Shown one piece after another: positions 17,640-27,975 of a stretch of DNA of 41,837 bases (within the stretch, counting starts at the first letter, position 1; each line of letters opens with the position of its first letter). Source of the stretch: Clostridiales bacterium. Lineage in GTDB: Bacteria > Bacillota > Clostridia > Christensenellales > Aristaeellaceae. The DNA lies in contig SFIM01000020.1 of the NCBI GenBank assembly GCA_004556155.1, positions 1 through 41,837 of the forward strand. The letters run 5' to 3'. Made by a program: the position numbers and the translations under genes. The notes under the pieces are model-generated. The model had not been told where the DNA came from. It did no database searches and worked only from the letters and a program-made list of their open reading frames with translations.

Positions 17640-18680
17640 ATGGCAACACTCAAGCAAATCGCCGCGGAAGCGGGCGTAAGCGTTATGACGGTATCCAACG
17701 TCATCCATAATAACCGTTCCAAGGTTTCTCCCGCGACGGTGGAAAAGGTGCAGCAGCTGATTGAAAAATATCACTATGTGCCCAACATGGCCGCGCGCAG
17801 CCTGATCGCCAAGGAAAGCCACATCATCGCGGTGCTGCTGCCGCTGTGGAACAAAAACAGCAGCTCCCTCCTGCTGGATCCTTACGCGGGTCAGCTGACC
17901 GGCCTGATTGAAACCCTGCTGCGCGAGCGCGGATACTATATCATGCTTTGCTCCTTTGAAACGGTGGAGCAGGCGCTGACCACCCAGCAGAACTGGCAAA
18001 TGGACGGCGCGGTGATGGTGCTGCCTCACCGGGACGATATCACCCGCGCGGTGCTGGATCAGGCGACCACGCCGCTGGTGATCATCGACCGCTGGTATGA
18101 GGATAAAACCATGCTGTCCGTGACGGCGGACGACCGCAAGGGCGGCTATATCGCGGCGCGGCATCTATTGCAGCTGGGGCACAGCCGCATCGGCTTTGCC
18201 TCGCCCGGCATGGCGCAGTCCAGCATCATTCAGGATCGCTATCAGGGCTTCTGCCAGGCACTGATGGAATACGGCCTTGCGCCGGAGAAGGCCTGGATGT
18301 TTTTTGACTATCATAACACCTTTCCAGAGGCGGCGGATTATGGCGCGTGGTTTGTGGCGCAGCCGGTGGACGGCCGCCCAACAGCGATGGTATGCACCGA
18401 GGATTCGATTGCGGTGGAGATCGTTAAGAGCGTGCAGGGGCAGGGATTGCGCGTGCCCGAGGCATTGTCCGTGGTGGGCTATGATGATTCGATGCCCGCG
18501 CGGCTGATTTCGCCAGCGCTGACCACCGTGCGGCAGGATATCCGCCAGAAGGCGGAGTATGCCGTGGAGCTGCTGATGGATAAGATTGCCGATCCGGAAA
18601 TAGAAAGCCGCAGGCGCATATTGGACGTTGATCTGGTATATCGTGAATCGGTAGCGGATATCCGGGAAAAGAACGAATGA
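17640..18680 (+). CDS. LacI-family transcriptional regulator (second)
   Basis: A 346-residue regulator. Residues 1-24 (ATLKQIAAEAGVSVMTVSNV) form the LacI helix-turn-helix and YVPNMAARSL the hinge; the rest is a sugar-binding-like effector domain ending with the usual VVGYDDS and LTTVRQD segments. The ATG at 17640 follows GAGG by six bases; an upstream GTG at 17628 is less likely. It follows the beta-helix hydrolase by 12 bases, so they are co-transcribed, and is followed by a terminator. Candidate operators are the TAACGTT repeats at 16211 and the dyad at 18798-18811. Confidence 0.9.
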   Translation: MATLKQIAAEAGVSVMTVSNVIHNNRSKVSPATVEKVQQLIEKYHYVPNMAARSLIAKESHIIAVLLPLWNKNSSSLLLDPYAGQLTGLIETLLRERGYYIMLCSFETVEQALTTQQNWQMDGAVMVLPHRDDITRAVLDQATTPLVIIDRWYEDKTMLSVTADDRKGGYIAARHLLQLGHSRIGFASPGMAQSSIIQDRYQGFCQALMEYGLAPEKAWMFFDYHNTFPEAADYGAWFVAQPVDGRPTAMVCTEDSIAVEIVKSVQGQGLRVPEALSVVGYDDSMPARLISPALTTVRQDIRQKAEYAVELLMDKIADPEIESRRRILDVDLVYRESVADIREKNE

Positions 18681-18697
18681 GCCGCGAATATGCGGGA

Positions 18698-18730
18698 AGC
18701 ACATGCTGTTGTCCAGCACGTGCTTTTTTT
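18698..18730 (+). terminator. Intrinsic terminator after the second LacI gene
   Basis: AGCACATGCTG (18698-18708) pairs with CAGCACGTGCT (18714-18724) with one A-C mismatch, followed by eight T. Confidence 0.9.
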
Positions 18731-18753
18731 TACCATTTTTTAAATTTTTGCTA

Positions 18754-18782
18754 TTGACAAGCAGGACGACTTGATGTATGAT
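18754..18782 (+). promoter_or_regulatory. Sigma-A promoter of the LplABC-like operon
   Basis: TTGACA (18754-18759), 17-base spacer, TATGAT (18777-18782), in an AT-rich stretch directly after a terminator. Confidence 0.88.
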
Positions 18783-18797
18783 AATACCAACAAATAG

Positions 18798-18811
18798 GTT
18801 TATCGTTAAAC
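18798..18811. promoter_or_regulatory. LacI-type operator downstream of the promoter
   Basis: GTTTATCGTTAAAC has perfect 5-bp arms (GTTTA/TAAAC) around a centre with CG. It lies just after the expected transcription start, a usual place for repression by roadblock. Confidence 0.6.
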
Positions 18812-18836
18812 TAAAACAAAAAGGAGGGACAGCTCC

Positions 18837-19763
18837 ATGCCAGGCGATCGTTCCGCAGGGAGAAGTCTATGGTTGAGAATCAGGCGAAACGGCGGGCTAT
18901 ACCTGCTGATGATTCCCGCCATGATCATCTTTATCTGCTTCACCTATCTGCCCATGTATGGCATCGTCATCGCGTTCAAGAATTTTAAGCCGGCGCGCGG
19001 CATCCTGGGCAGTGAGTGGGCAGGGCTGAGGTATTTTAAGAAGTACTTTTCCTCCTACATGTTTTCCAACACCATCCGCAACACCCTGGTGATCAGCATT
19101 TACACCATCCTGGTTACCTTCCCGCTGCCCATCCTGATTGCGCTGATGTGCAACCAGATGTACGCCAAGCGGTTCAAAAAGTTCTTCCAGGTATCTACCT
19201 ACCTGCCGCATTTTATCTCCACCGTGGTCATGTGCGGCATGATCGTGCTGTTCCTGTCGCCGTCCTCGGGCGTAATCCCCAAGCTTCTTGGCTATATCGG
19301 CGTGCAGACAGGCGATTTGATGGGCAAGGCCAGCGCCTTCTCATCCATCTATGTGTGGACGGAGGCCTGGCAGCATGTGGGCTGGGATTCCATCATGTAC
19401 ATCGCCGCCCTGTCGGCGGTGGACCCGCAGCTCTATGAGGCGGCGGTGGTGGACGGCGCCAACAAGTGGCAGAAAATGCGCAGCATCGATATCCCGCTGC
19501 TGATGCCCACGGCCGTTGTGCTCTTTATCCTGCGCGCGGGCAGCGTGATGAGCGTGGGCTTTGAAAAGGTGTATCTGCTGCAAAATGATTTGAACATTTC
19601 AGCCAGCGAGATCATCTCCACTTATGTATACAAGATGGGCCTAAAGAGCAACCAGTATAGCTATTCCGCGGCAATCGGCCTGTTCAACAATGTGGTCAAT
19701 TTCATCCTGCTGCTGTCGGTTAACTTTATTGCCGGCAAGATGGGCGATACGTCGCTGTTCTGA
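18837..19763 (+). CDS. Sugar ABC transporter permease, LplB type
   Basis: A 308-residue permease of the LplB family (polysaccharide ABC transporters of Firmicutes). After a short basic N-terminus, LLMIPAMIIFICFTYLPMYGIVIAF is the family-typical first membrane segment, and the EAA loop reads YEAAVVDGANKWQKMRSIDIPLL. The C-terminus NFIAGKMGDTSLF is also characteristic. RBS AAAAGGAGGG lies before the ATG at 18837. First gene of a three-gene importer with its own promoter and operator. Confidence 0.92.
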   Translation: MPGDRSAGRSLWLRIRRNGGLYLLMIPAMIIFICFTYLPMYGIVIAFKNFKPARGILGSEWAGLRYFKKYFSSYMFSNTIRNTLVISIYTILVTFPLPILIALMCNQMYAKRFKKFFQVSTYLPHFISTVVMCGMIVLFLSPSSGVIPKLLGYIGVQTGDLMGKASAFSSIYVWTEAWQHVGWDSIMYIAALSAVDPQLYEAAVVDGANKWQKMRSIDIPLLMPTAVVLFILRAGSVMSVGFEKVYLLQNDLNISASEIISTYVYKMGLKSNQYSYSAAIGLFNNVVNFILLLSVNFIAGKMGDTSLF

Positions 19764-19783
19764 GCGGGAAGGGGGAAAAGCAG

Positions 19784-20698
19784 ATGACAACCGTTCCGGT
19801 ACGGCGCCACAACCATGTGCGCAGGCTGGCCAGCGATCGCGTGTTTGACGGCGTTCTGTATACCATTGCCGCCATCCTGACCCTGACGGCCCTGTATCCC
19901 ATGTATTTTATCATCATCGCCTCCATCAGCGATCCGTCGCTTGTGGCGCAGGGCAAAATCCTGCTGCTGCCGCGCGGCGTCACCCTGGAGGGCTATGAGC
20001 ACCTGGCCTCGATGAAGAATCTGTGGGTTGGCTATGGCAATACGATCCTGTACACCATCGCGGGTACGGCGATCATGCTGGTGGTCAATATTCCGGTGGC
20101 CTATGCGCTGTCGCGGCGCGATCTGGTGGGCCGCAGGTGGTTTACGCTGTTTTTCGTGTTTCCCATGTTCTTCGGCGGCGGCCTGATTCCCACGTTCATC
20201 ATCATCAACAACTGGTTCCATCTGTTGGATACCTTTACGGTGATGGTGCTGCCCTTCTCCGTAATCGCCTATTACATCATCGTGGCACGCACCTTCTTCC
20301 AAAGCAGCCTGCCTGCCGAGCTGTGGGACGCTGCGCAGATCGATGGCTGCGGCAACCTGCGGTACTTTTTCACCATTGTGCTGCCGCTTTCCAAGGCGAT
20401 TATCTCCGTCATCGCCCTGTGGGCGGCGGTGGGGCATTGGAACAGCTATTTCAACGCCCTGATCTACTTGCGCACGGCGGATCGATATCCATTGCAGCTG
20501 GTGATGCGCAACATCCTGATCAATAACGAGGTGGTTTCAAACGCCATGACGGGTTCGGCCGCGGCAGAGCTGAACCGCAAGGCCAATCTGATCAAATATG
20601 GCGCGATTGTTGTAAGCTCTCTGCCGATCATGTGCATGTATCCCTTTGTGCAGAAATACTTTAATCAGGGCGTGATGATCGGCGCGCTCAAGGGTTAA
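19784..20698 (+). CDS. Sugar ABC transporter permease, LplC/YtcP type
   Basis: A 304-residue permease of the LplC type, partner of the preceding LplB-like protein. It shows six hydrophobic segments, the EAA loop WDAAQIDGCGNLRYFFTIVLPL and the family ending PFVQKYFNQGVMIGALKG. It is 20 bases after the first permease gene with its own RBS (GGAAGGGGG). Substrate unknown; nearby glycosidases suggest an oligosaccharide. Confidence 0.92.
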   Translation: MTTVPVRRHNHVRRLASDRVFDGVLYTIAAILTLTALYPMYFIIIASISDPSLVAQGKILLLPRGVTLEGYEHLASMKNLWVGYGNTILYTIAGTAIMLVVNIPVAYALSRRDLVGRRWFTLFFVFPMFFGGGLIPTFIIINNWFHLLDTFTVMVLPFSVIAYYIIVARTFFQSSLPAELWDAAQIDGCGNLRYFFTIVLPLSKAIISVIALWAAVGHWNSYFNALIYLRTADRYPLQLVMRNILINNEVVSNAMTGSAAAELNRKANLIKYGAIVVSSLPIMCMYPFVQKYFNQGVMIGALKG

Positions 20699-20754
20699 CC
20701 CATGGTATAAGGGCCGCGTGTGCCTTTATATAAAATAGAATGGAGGAAAACAAT

Positions 20755-22287
20755 ATGAAGAAATTCCTGTCACTGTTCCTGGCACTGAGCCTGCTGCTGG
20801 GCGTGTGCGGCGTTGCCGCGGCCGAGGATAACACCTTCTCCGTCGCCATCGTGCGCTGGACGGACGGCTGGGGCGTTGACTTTACCCAGACTGCCTTCCT
20901 CAAGGAAATTGGCGAGGCTACCGGCGTGAACATCGAATGGCAGCCCTATTACAATTCCACCTGGTCCGATCAGAAGAGCCTGATGCTGGCCTCCGGCCTG
21001 GAAGCGCTGCCCGATGCGTTCTTCGGCTCCATCTCCCTGAACGATTCGGATATCGCCCTCAACGAGGATTACTTTGTTGAGCTGACCGATTACATCGCTC
21101 AGTATATGCCCAACCTGACTGCTATCTTTGAGAGCGATCCTACCATGAAGGCGCTGTGCACTAACACCGAGGGCAAGATCTATTCCCTGCCCAAGAAGCT
21201 GCCCAGCCGCCCCGCTACCGCCAATGAAATGTACATCAACAAGGTTTGGCTGGATGAGCTGAACCTGAAGATGCCCACGACCTACACCGAGCTGGCCGAA
21301 GTGCTGGCCGCCTTTACCAAGTCCGGCGAGGGTCGCTATGGCTTCATCAATTCCGCTTCTCTGGCGGGCGATCTGAACAACCTGCTGCTGCCCTTCGGCG
21401 TGCAGACCAGCCGCGCCGGCAACTACATGGGCCTGAACAAGGATGGCGAAGCCTACTTTGTGCCCGCCGCCGAAAACTACAAAGAGGCCGTCAAGTGGGC
21501 GCATGAGCTGTATGTAAGCGGCGCGCTGGATCCCGAGCGCTTCACCCAGACTGCCGATATGGTGCGCGCCAAGATTCAGGAAGACGGCAATCCACGCACC
21601 GGCATCGTGTTTGGCTGGACGGCTGACGCGGAGCTGCTGGGCAACGCCAAGGATTACGTTGTGGTGGAAGCCGTGACTGGCCCGGATGGCGAGCACTATG
21701 TGGAATCCGACCCCACCTATCTGAACTATGGCCGCAATGAGTTCGTCGTCACCAAGAACTGCAAGGACGTGGGCAAGCTCCTGACCTGGGCGGATCAGTT
21801 CTATACCGACGTTGCCTCCCTGCAGACCTACTACGGCTCCATCGACGACGGCAAGATTCAGGCCAACGCCGACGGCACCTATGAAGTGCTGCTGCCTGCC
21901 GCCGATTCCGGCATCAACCTGGATACCTCCTGCTGGACCTTCTCCTTCCGCGATCATGGCCCCAAGTATATGCATGAGGACTTCCAGTCCAAGATCATTC
22001 TGCCCACCACCGAGGGCGACGGCATCAAGCTGGCGGACGACGCTGTGAACGCTGCGTATGTGCGCGATACCTTCCCTGTTGTGTTTTACACTACCGAGCA
22101 GCTGGAAGAAAAGGCCTTCCTGGCCACCGATATCATCAGCTACATCAGCTCCCAGTATGCGCACTGGGTCAAGGACGGCGGCGCAGAGGAAGAATGGGAC
22201 GCCTACCTGAAGAAGCTGGACGAAATGGGTCTGCAGTCCTATGTGCAGATTGAAAAGGATGCCTTCGCCGCTTATCAGGGCAAATAA
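20755..22287 (+). CDS. ABC transporter substrate-binding protein, LplA type
   Basis: A 510-residue exported binding protein, the large size typical of LplA-type polysaccharide-binding proteins. Signal peptide MKKFLSLFLALSLLLGVC ends with VAAA-ED, an SPase I site; the cysteine context (LGVC) is not a good lipobox. The frame extends to 20740, but AATGGAGG (20740-20747) is the ribosome binding site for the ATG at 20755. Third gene of the importer; a group of strong hairpins follows the stop. Confidence 0.9.
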   Translation: MKKFLSLFLALSLLLGVCGVAAAEDNTFSVAIVRWTDGWGVDFTQTAFLKEIGEATGVNIEWQPYYNSTWSDQKSLMLASGLEALPDAFFGSISLNDSDIALNEDYFVELTDYIAQYMPNLTAIFESDPTMKALCTNTEGKIYSLPKKLPSRPATANEMYINKVWLDELNLKMPTTYTELAEVLAAFTKSGEGRYGFINSASLAGDLNNLLLPFGVQTSRAGNYMGLNKDGEAYFVPAAENYKEAVKWAHELYVSGALDPERFTQTADMVRAKIQEDGNPRTGIVFGWTADAELLGNAKDYVVVEAVTGPDGEHYVESDPTYLNYGRNEFVVTKNCKDVGKLLTWADQFYTDVASLQTYYGSIDDGKIQANADGTYEVLLPAADSGINLDTSCWTFSFRDHGPKYMHEDFQSKIILPTTEGDGIKLADDAVNAAYVRDTFPVVFYTTEQLEEKAFLATDIISYISSQYAHWVKDGGAEEEWDAYLKKLDEMGLQSYVQIEKDAFAAYQGK

Positions 22288-22554
22288 GAAGCATTAACAA
22301 GCAACACCTTCGCAAGGGGCTGCCGTCCAAGGGCGGCAGCCCCTTATCCTGTCGAGAAAGGCTTTTCGACAGGATGCAGCCTGACGGCTGCTCCTCGCAC
22401 CGCACATGTCGCTGCTGCGGATTACATATGAAGGGGCTGCGGCCCCTTCATACATCCCAGGAGCTATAACGAGGCTTTTTTGACAGCCTGGAGGGCGGCA
22501 GCCCCTTTTGTACTTATCTATACCTATCTAATCCAAGAAAAGGGCGGGATGCTG
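22288..22554. repeat. Intergenic cluster of hairpins with a 15-bp direct repeat
   Basis: Three stems occur in a row. GGGGCTGCC near 22317 pairs with GGCAGCCCC near 22335, acting as the operon terminator. TCCTGTCGA (22347-22355) pairs with TCGACAGGA (22366-22374). TATGAAGGGGC (22427-22437) pairs with GCCCCTTCATA (22442-22452). GGGCGGCAGCCCCTT occurs at 22331-22345 and again at 22493-22507. No gene is seen. It could be a REP-like dispersed element or a remnant of one. Confidence 0.6.
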
Positions 22555-24936
22555 ATGAAATTTACTGATTTGTGGACGCTCAGACCCCTGCCGCAGCCAG
22601 GCGCGGTTGTGATGGGCGATTGTTACCGGATTACGGTGCTGACCTCCCGGCTGCTGCGGCTGGAATACGACAGGCAGCAGCGCTTCTGCGATAGCGCGAC
22701 GCAGATGGCGATCTGCCGCGAGTTTCCGCTTCCCGCCTTTGAGGTACGCCAGGACGGCGCGCGCCTGACGCTGGAAACCGAGGCCGTGCGCCTGGAATAC
22801 GACGGGCAGCCATTCTCGTCCGAAGGGCTTAGCGTAACCCTCAAGGGCGCGTACTCTGCCTATACCAGCGTGTGGCATTACGGCGATGCGCCCGATACCC
22901 TGGGCGGCACGGCGCGCACGCTGGATGATGCGCCGGGGGAGATCCCGCTGGAGGATGGGCTGATGTCCACCAAGGGCTATGCTGTGCTGGATGACAGCCG
23001 CTCCATGCGCATGGACGAGGCGGGCAACCTGCTGCCTGCCCAAGCGCACGGCATCGATCTGTATCTATTCTGCTACGGCCATGATTACCGCGCCTGCCTG
23101 CGCGATTATTATCAGCTGTCCGGCCATACGCCCGTGCTGCCGCGCTATGCGCTGGGCAACTGGTGGAGCCGCTTCTATCCCTACACGGAGCAAAGCTATA
23201 TGCAGCTGATGGAGCGCTTTGCCAAAGAGAGGGTGCCGCTGTCCGTGGCGGTGCTGGATATGAACTGGCATACGACGCGCATTGATCCCAAATACGGCGC
23301 GCCCTGGACGGGCTATACCTGGGATCAGACGTGCTTTCCCAATCCGGAGCGCATGCTGTCCTGGCTGCACGCGCATGGCCTGCGCGTGACGCTGAACGAT
23401 CATCCGGCCGACGGCGTGCGCGCCTGCGAAACGCTGTATCCTGCCATGGCGCAGGCCATGGGCATGGATCCCCAGGGTGAAGCGCCCATTCCCTATGATG
23501 CGGCAAGTCCGCGCTTTCAGCAGGCCTTTGAGCAGGTGGTGCTGGAGGATTTCCGGCGTAAGGGCGTGGATTTCTGGTGGATTGACTGGCAGCAGAAGGG
23601 CGGCTCCTCCAAGCCGGGCATGGATCCGCTGTTCACCCTCAACCATACGCGCTATCTTTACGCCCTGCGGCAGGATCAGGCGGCCATGACCTTTTCCCGT
23701 TATGGCGGGCCAGGCAGTCACCGCTATCCGATCGGCTTTTCGGGCGATACGCACATCACCTGGGATGCGCTGGCCTTCCAGCCGTATTTCACCGCCACCG
23801 CTGCTAACATCGGCTATGGCTGGTGGAGCCATGATATCGGCGGGCATATGCTGGGCGTGCATGACGACGAGCTGGCTGCGCGCTGGGTGCAGTTTGGCGT
23901 GTTCTCACCGATCATGCGTCTGCACTCCTCGCCCAGCGCGTTCATGCGCAAGGAGCCTTGGGCCTACGGCATGCGCGCCTGCGCGGTGATGGAGGATTTC
24001 ATGCGCCTGCGCCATCGCCTGCTGCCCTGGCTGTATACGCAGAATGTGCGTGCCAGTGAAACGCGCTGCGCTTTCCTGCGGCCGGTATATTATGATTATG
24101 ATTGCGAGCGCTTTGCCTGGGAGGGCTATCGCGCCCTGCGCAGCGAATACCTGCTGGGGGATGGGCTGCTGGTGTGTCCGATTACCGCGCCAGCGGATGC
24201 GGACGCGATGGTGGCCAAAACCGAGGCCTGGCTGCCGGAGGGCGAGTGGGTGGATTTCTTTACCGGCCATCGCTATCATGGCGGGCGGCTGCTGGAATTG
24301 TACAGGCCGCTGGAGGGCATGCCCGTCTTTGCACGGCCCGGCATGATCATTCCCATGGACGGTGCGGAAACGCCTGAAAACGGCTGCCCGCTGCCCCAAA
24401 GCCTGCTGCTGCGCGTGTTCGCCGGGGCGGACGGCGTGTGCGAGGTCATCGAGGACAACGGTAAAACGCCGGGCGCGGCGGACTATCTGCGGGCAACCAC
24501 GCTGGCACGCTTCCATCAAGGGGATGAAATGCGGCTTGAAATCGTCCCCATAGCGGGCAGCGCGGAGATCGTCCCTGCGGCGCGATGTTATACGGTCGAG
24601 ATTGTCGGCGTGGCAGAGACCTTGCCCGATGAGGCCAGCTGTGGCTATGACGCGGCGTATGACGCTGCGCGGCGCACGCTGATCCTTCATCTGAATTGCA
24701 GCCCAGTGAAGGGCGCTGTGCTGTGCTGGCATGCTGTGCCGACACGCCCTGCGCTGGATATGTACGCGCTGCTGGAGCGGATGCTGTTCCCGGCGCGCAT
24801 GCCGCTGCCCGCTAAGGACGAGGCGGTGCGGGCTTTCCGATTGACAGATTGTGCCGAGCGCATCGCCGAGCTGCGCCGGTTGGATATGCCGGATGCATTG
24901 CTGGGCGCGCTGATTGAACTGAGCTGCGTGGATTAA
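22555..24936 (+). CDS. Glycoside hydrolase family 31 (alpha-glucosidase-like)
   Basis: A 793-residue cytoplasmic enzyme of GH31. A beta-sandwich N-domain is followed by the TIM barrel with VDFWWIDWQQKG (probable nucleophile Asp344) and FSGDTHITWDAL (probable acid/base Asp398), then YGWWSHDIGGHM and RWVQFGVFSPIMRLHSS, all GH31 signatures. Two C-terminal beta domains follow, plus about 60 residues of helical tail. GH31 includes alpha-glucosidases, isomaltases and alpha-xylosidases; the dextran-like context favours alpha-1,6-glucosidase activity, by inference. The ATG at 22555 is best spaced to AAGGGCGG; 22549 is possible. It lies beyond the hairpin cluster and ends at a terminator. Confidence 0.88.
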   Translation: MKFTDLWTLRPLPQPGAVVMGDCYRITVLTSRLLRLEYDRQQRFCDSATQMAICREFPLPAFEVRQDGARLTLETEAVRLEYDGQPFSSEGLSVTLKGAYSAYTSVWHYGDAPDTLGGTARTLDDAPGEIPLEDGLMSTKGYAVLDDSRSMRMDEAGNLLPAQAHGIDLYLFCYGHDYRACLRDYYQLSGHTPVLPRYALGNWWSRFYPYTEQSYMQLMERFAKERVPLSVAVLDMNWHTTRIDPKYGAPWTGYTWDQTCFPNPERMLSWLHAHGLRVTLNDHPADGVRACETLYPAMAQAMGMDPQGEAPIPYDAASPRFQQAFEQVVLEDFRRKGVDFWWIDWQQKGGSSKPGMDPLFTLNHTRYLYALRQDQAAMTFSRYGGPGSHRYPIGFSGDTHITWDALAFQPYFTATAANIGYGWWSHDIGGHMLGVHDDELAARWVQFGVFSPIMRLHSSPSAFMRKEPWAYGMRACAVMEDFMRLRHRLLPWLYTQNVRASETRCAFLRPVYYDYDCERFAWEGYRALRSEYLLGDGLLVCPITAPADADAMVAKTEAWLPEGEWVDFFTGHRYHGGRLLELYRPLEGMPVFARPGMIIPMDGAETPENGCPLPQSLLLRVFAGADGVCEVIEDNGKTPGAADYLRATTLARFHQGDEMRLEIVPIAGSAEIVPAARCYTVEIVGVAETLPDEASCGYDAAYDAARRTLILHLNCSPVKGAVLCWHAVPTRPALDMYALLERMLFPARMPLPAKDEAVRAFRLTDCAERIAELRRLDMPDALLGALIELSCVD

Positions 24937-24952
24937 GCGTTTCTTTGTCCCT

Positions 24953-24992
24953 GCCTTTTGCCGCTGCCATGCAGCGAAAGGCGGGCTTTTTT
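24953..24992 (+). terminator. Intrinsic terminator after the GH31 gene
   Basis: GCCTTT and GCTGC pair with GCAGC and AAAGGC (24953-24982) around CAT, followed by GGGC and six T. Confidence 0.82.
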
Positions 24993-25124
24993 GCTTTTGG
25001 CGGCAAATAAAAACGCCAATAAGTGAATTTAACGGGCAATTGGGTATGGCTTTTTTCCCTTAAATACATTATAATAAAAAAAGACATAAAAAAACCACGC
25101 ACGAAAGCGAGATGGACGCAGACA

Positions 25125-25883
25125 ATGCTCAGTATTCAGCGGGCCGGGATGTGGAAGCGGATTTCCGCGGCGATGTTCGATGGGATTCTGCTGGGCATCG
25201 CGGCGGTGCTCTTTGCGCTGATTCTATCCTGGGCGCTGGGGTATGACGGCTATATCGATACGCTCAACGAGCGTTACGATCAATATGGCGCACAGTACGG
25301 CGTGGACTTTCATATGTCATTGGATGAGCATGATCAGCTGACGTCCGAGCAGAGCGCCAACCTGGAAGCGGCGTATCAGGCTCTGGGTGCGGACGACGCG
25401 GCGGTGTACGCCTATAACATGATGATCCGCCTGACGCTGATCATCGTATCCATCAGCATTCTGCTGGCCTATCTGGCGCTGGAATTCATCGTGCCGATGC
25501 TGTTTAAAAACGGTCAGACGCTGGGCAAAAGGATATTCAGCCTGGGTCTGATGGATACGGAGCTTGTGCGGGTCAACGGCGTGCGGCTGTTTATCCGCAC
25601 GGTCCTGGGCAAGTACACGCTGGAAACCATGGTGCCCGTGCTGATCGTGCTGATGATTTACTTTGGCAGCCTGGGGCTGACAGGCACCATCGTGCTGCTG
25701 CTGATTGCCGCCGTGCAGCTGATTCTTACCCTGGCCACCTGGCGGCATACACCCATCCATGATCTGCTGGCCGGCACGATTGTGATTGACTTCCCCAGCC
25801 AGATGATCTTTGACACCCAGGCTGATATGATCGCCTATAAGGAGCGGCAGCACGCGCAAAAGGCCGCAGCGCAGCCGTATTGA
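25125..25883 (+). CDS. RDD-family membrane protein
   Basis: A 252-residue membrane protein with the RDD start (AGMWKRISAAMFDGILLG), in which conserved Arg and Asp lie at the first membrane segment, and the later pattern GQTLGKRIFSLGLMDTELVR typical of RDD proteins. Four or more hydrophobic stretches are visible. The family function is unsettled; some members affect ion transport or envelope processes. A -10-like TATAAT is at 25070-25075 but no good -35. The ATG at 25125 has a weak RBS; the open frame from 25023 includes unlikely coding sequence. The next gene begins 34 bases later, so it probably heads the operon that follows. Confidence 0.8.
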   Translation: MLSIQRAGMWKRISAAMFDGILLGIAAVLFALILSWALGYDGYIDTLNERYDQYGAQYGVDFHMSLDEHDQLTSEQSANLEAAYQALGADDAAVYAYNMMIRLTLIIVSISILLAYLALEFIVPMLFKNGQTLGKRIFSLGLMDTELVRVNGVRLFIRTVLGKYTLETMVPVLIVLMIYFGSLGLTGTIVLLLIAAVQLILTLATWRHTPIHDLLAGTIVIDFPSQMIFDTQADMIAYKERQHAQKAAAQPY

Positions 25884-25917
25884 TATCAAAACGCACGCAG
25901 AAGAAAGGGGTATTCCA

Positions 25918-27021
<1,104 letters not shown>

Positions 27022-27022
27022 T

Positions 27023-27964
27023 ATGGTAAACAGCAAACAATGGAAGGCGTGGCTTTATCTTGCCCCGGCGCTGGTGCTGCTGATGGTGTTTACCGTATGG
27101 CCTATCATCAACACCGTGCGCATGTCGCTGCTGGAAAACTACTCCGGCCTCAAGGCCGCGGGCGGCGCGACATTTAACCTGGGCTTTGGCAACTTTGTCA
27201 AGGTGGTCAAGTACAAGCGCTTTGTATCGTGCCTGAAAAACACGGTGCTTTTGTGCCTGTGGACGGTGCCCATTTCTACCTTGCTGGCGCTGCTGATCGC
27301 CGTGGCGCTCAACTCCATCAAGTTCCTGCAAAAGGCGTTGCAGACCATCTTCTTCCTGCCCTATGTGACCAACTCCATCGCCATCGGCATGGTGTTTGCC
27401 GCCATGTTCAACATCGTGGGCAGCTTTTATGGCACAGAGAACGAAATCGTCGTGACCGCCGGCATCATCAACAACATCATTGAATTCTTCGGCGGCCATC
27501 GCGTCAACTGGATCAACTCCGGCTCCACATACACGGCCAATATGGCCGTGATGGTGGTCTATATTGTGTGGAACGCCCTGCCCTTCAAGATCCTGATCCT
27601 GCTGGGCGGCCTGCAGGCCATCAACAAGCAGTACTACGAGGCGGCCAAGGTAGACAGCACCCCGCGCTGGCGCGTGTTTACGCGCATCACCGTGCCGCTG
27701 CTTTCGCCCATGCTGGCCTATGTCATCATCACCGGCTTCATCGGCGGCTTCAAGGAATACACCAGCATCGTGGGTATCTTTGGCGAAACCATGGGCCCGG
27801 CCAACGAGCCGCTGCGGCTGAACACCATGGTCGGCTTCATTTACGATTCACTCAGCAACAACAGCCAGGGGCGCGCCAGCGCCGCGGCGCTGATTCTGTT
27901 TTCCATCATTCTTGCCGTCACCCTGATTAACCTGTGGGTGAGCAAGAAGCGGGTACATTATTAA
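27023..27964 (+). CDS. ABC transporter permease, UgpA/MalF type
   Basis: A 313-residue CUT1 permease. WLYLAPALVLLMVFTVWPIINTV is the usual first segment and YYEAAKVDSTPRWRVFTRITVPLL the EAA loop that contacts the ATPase. It begins one base after the ATPase stop, so translation is coupled. It carries an insert of about 40 residues (after FNIVGSFYGTENE) between membrane segments. Confidence 0.92.
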   Translation: MVNSKQWKAWLYLAPALVLLMVFTVWPIINTVRMSLLENYSGLKAAGGATFNLGFGNFVKVVKYKRFVSCLKNTVLLCLWTVPISTLLALLIAVALNSIKFLQKALQTIFFLPYVTNSIAIGMVFAAMFNIVGSFYGTENEIVVTAGIINNIIEFFGGHRVNWINSGSTYTANMAVMVVYIVWNALPFKILILLGGLQAINKQYYEAAKVDSTPRWRVFTRITVPLLSPMLAYVIITGFIGGFKEYTSIVGIFGETMGPANEPLRLNTMVGFIYDSLSNNSQGRASAAALILFSIILAVTLINLWVSKKRVHY

Positions 27965-27975
27965 GGGGTGCGGCT

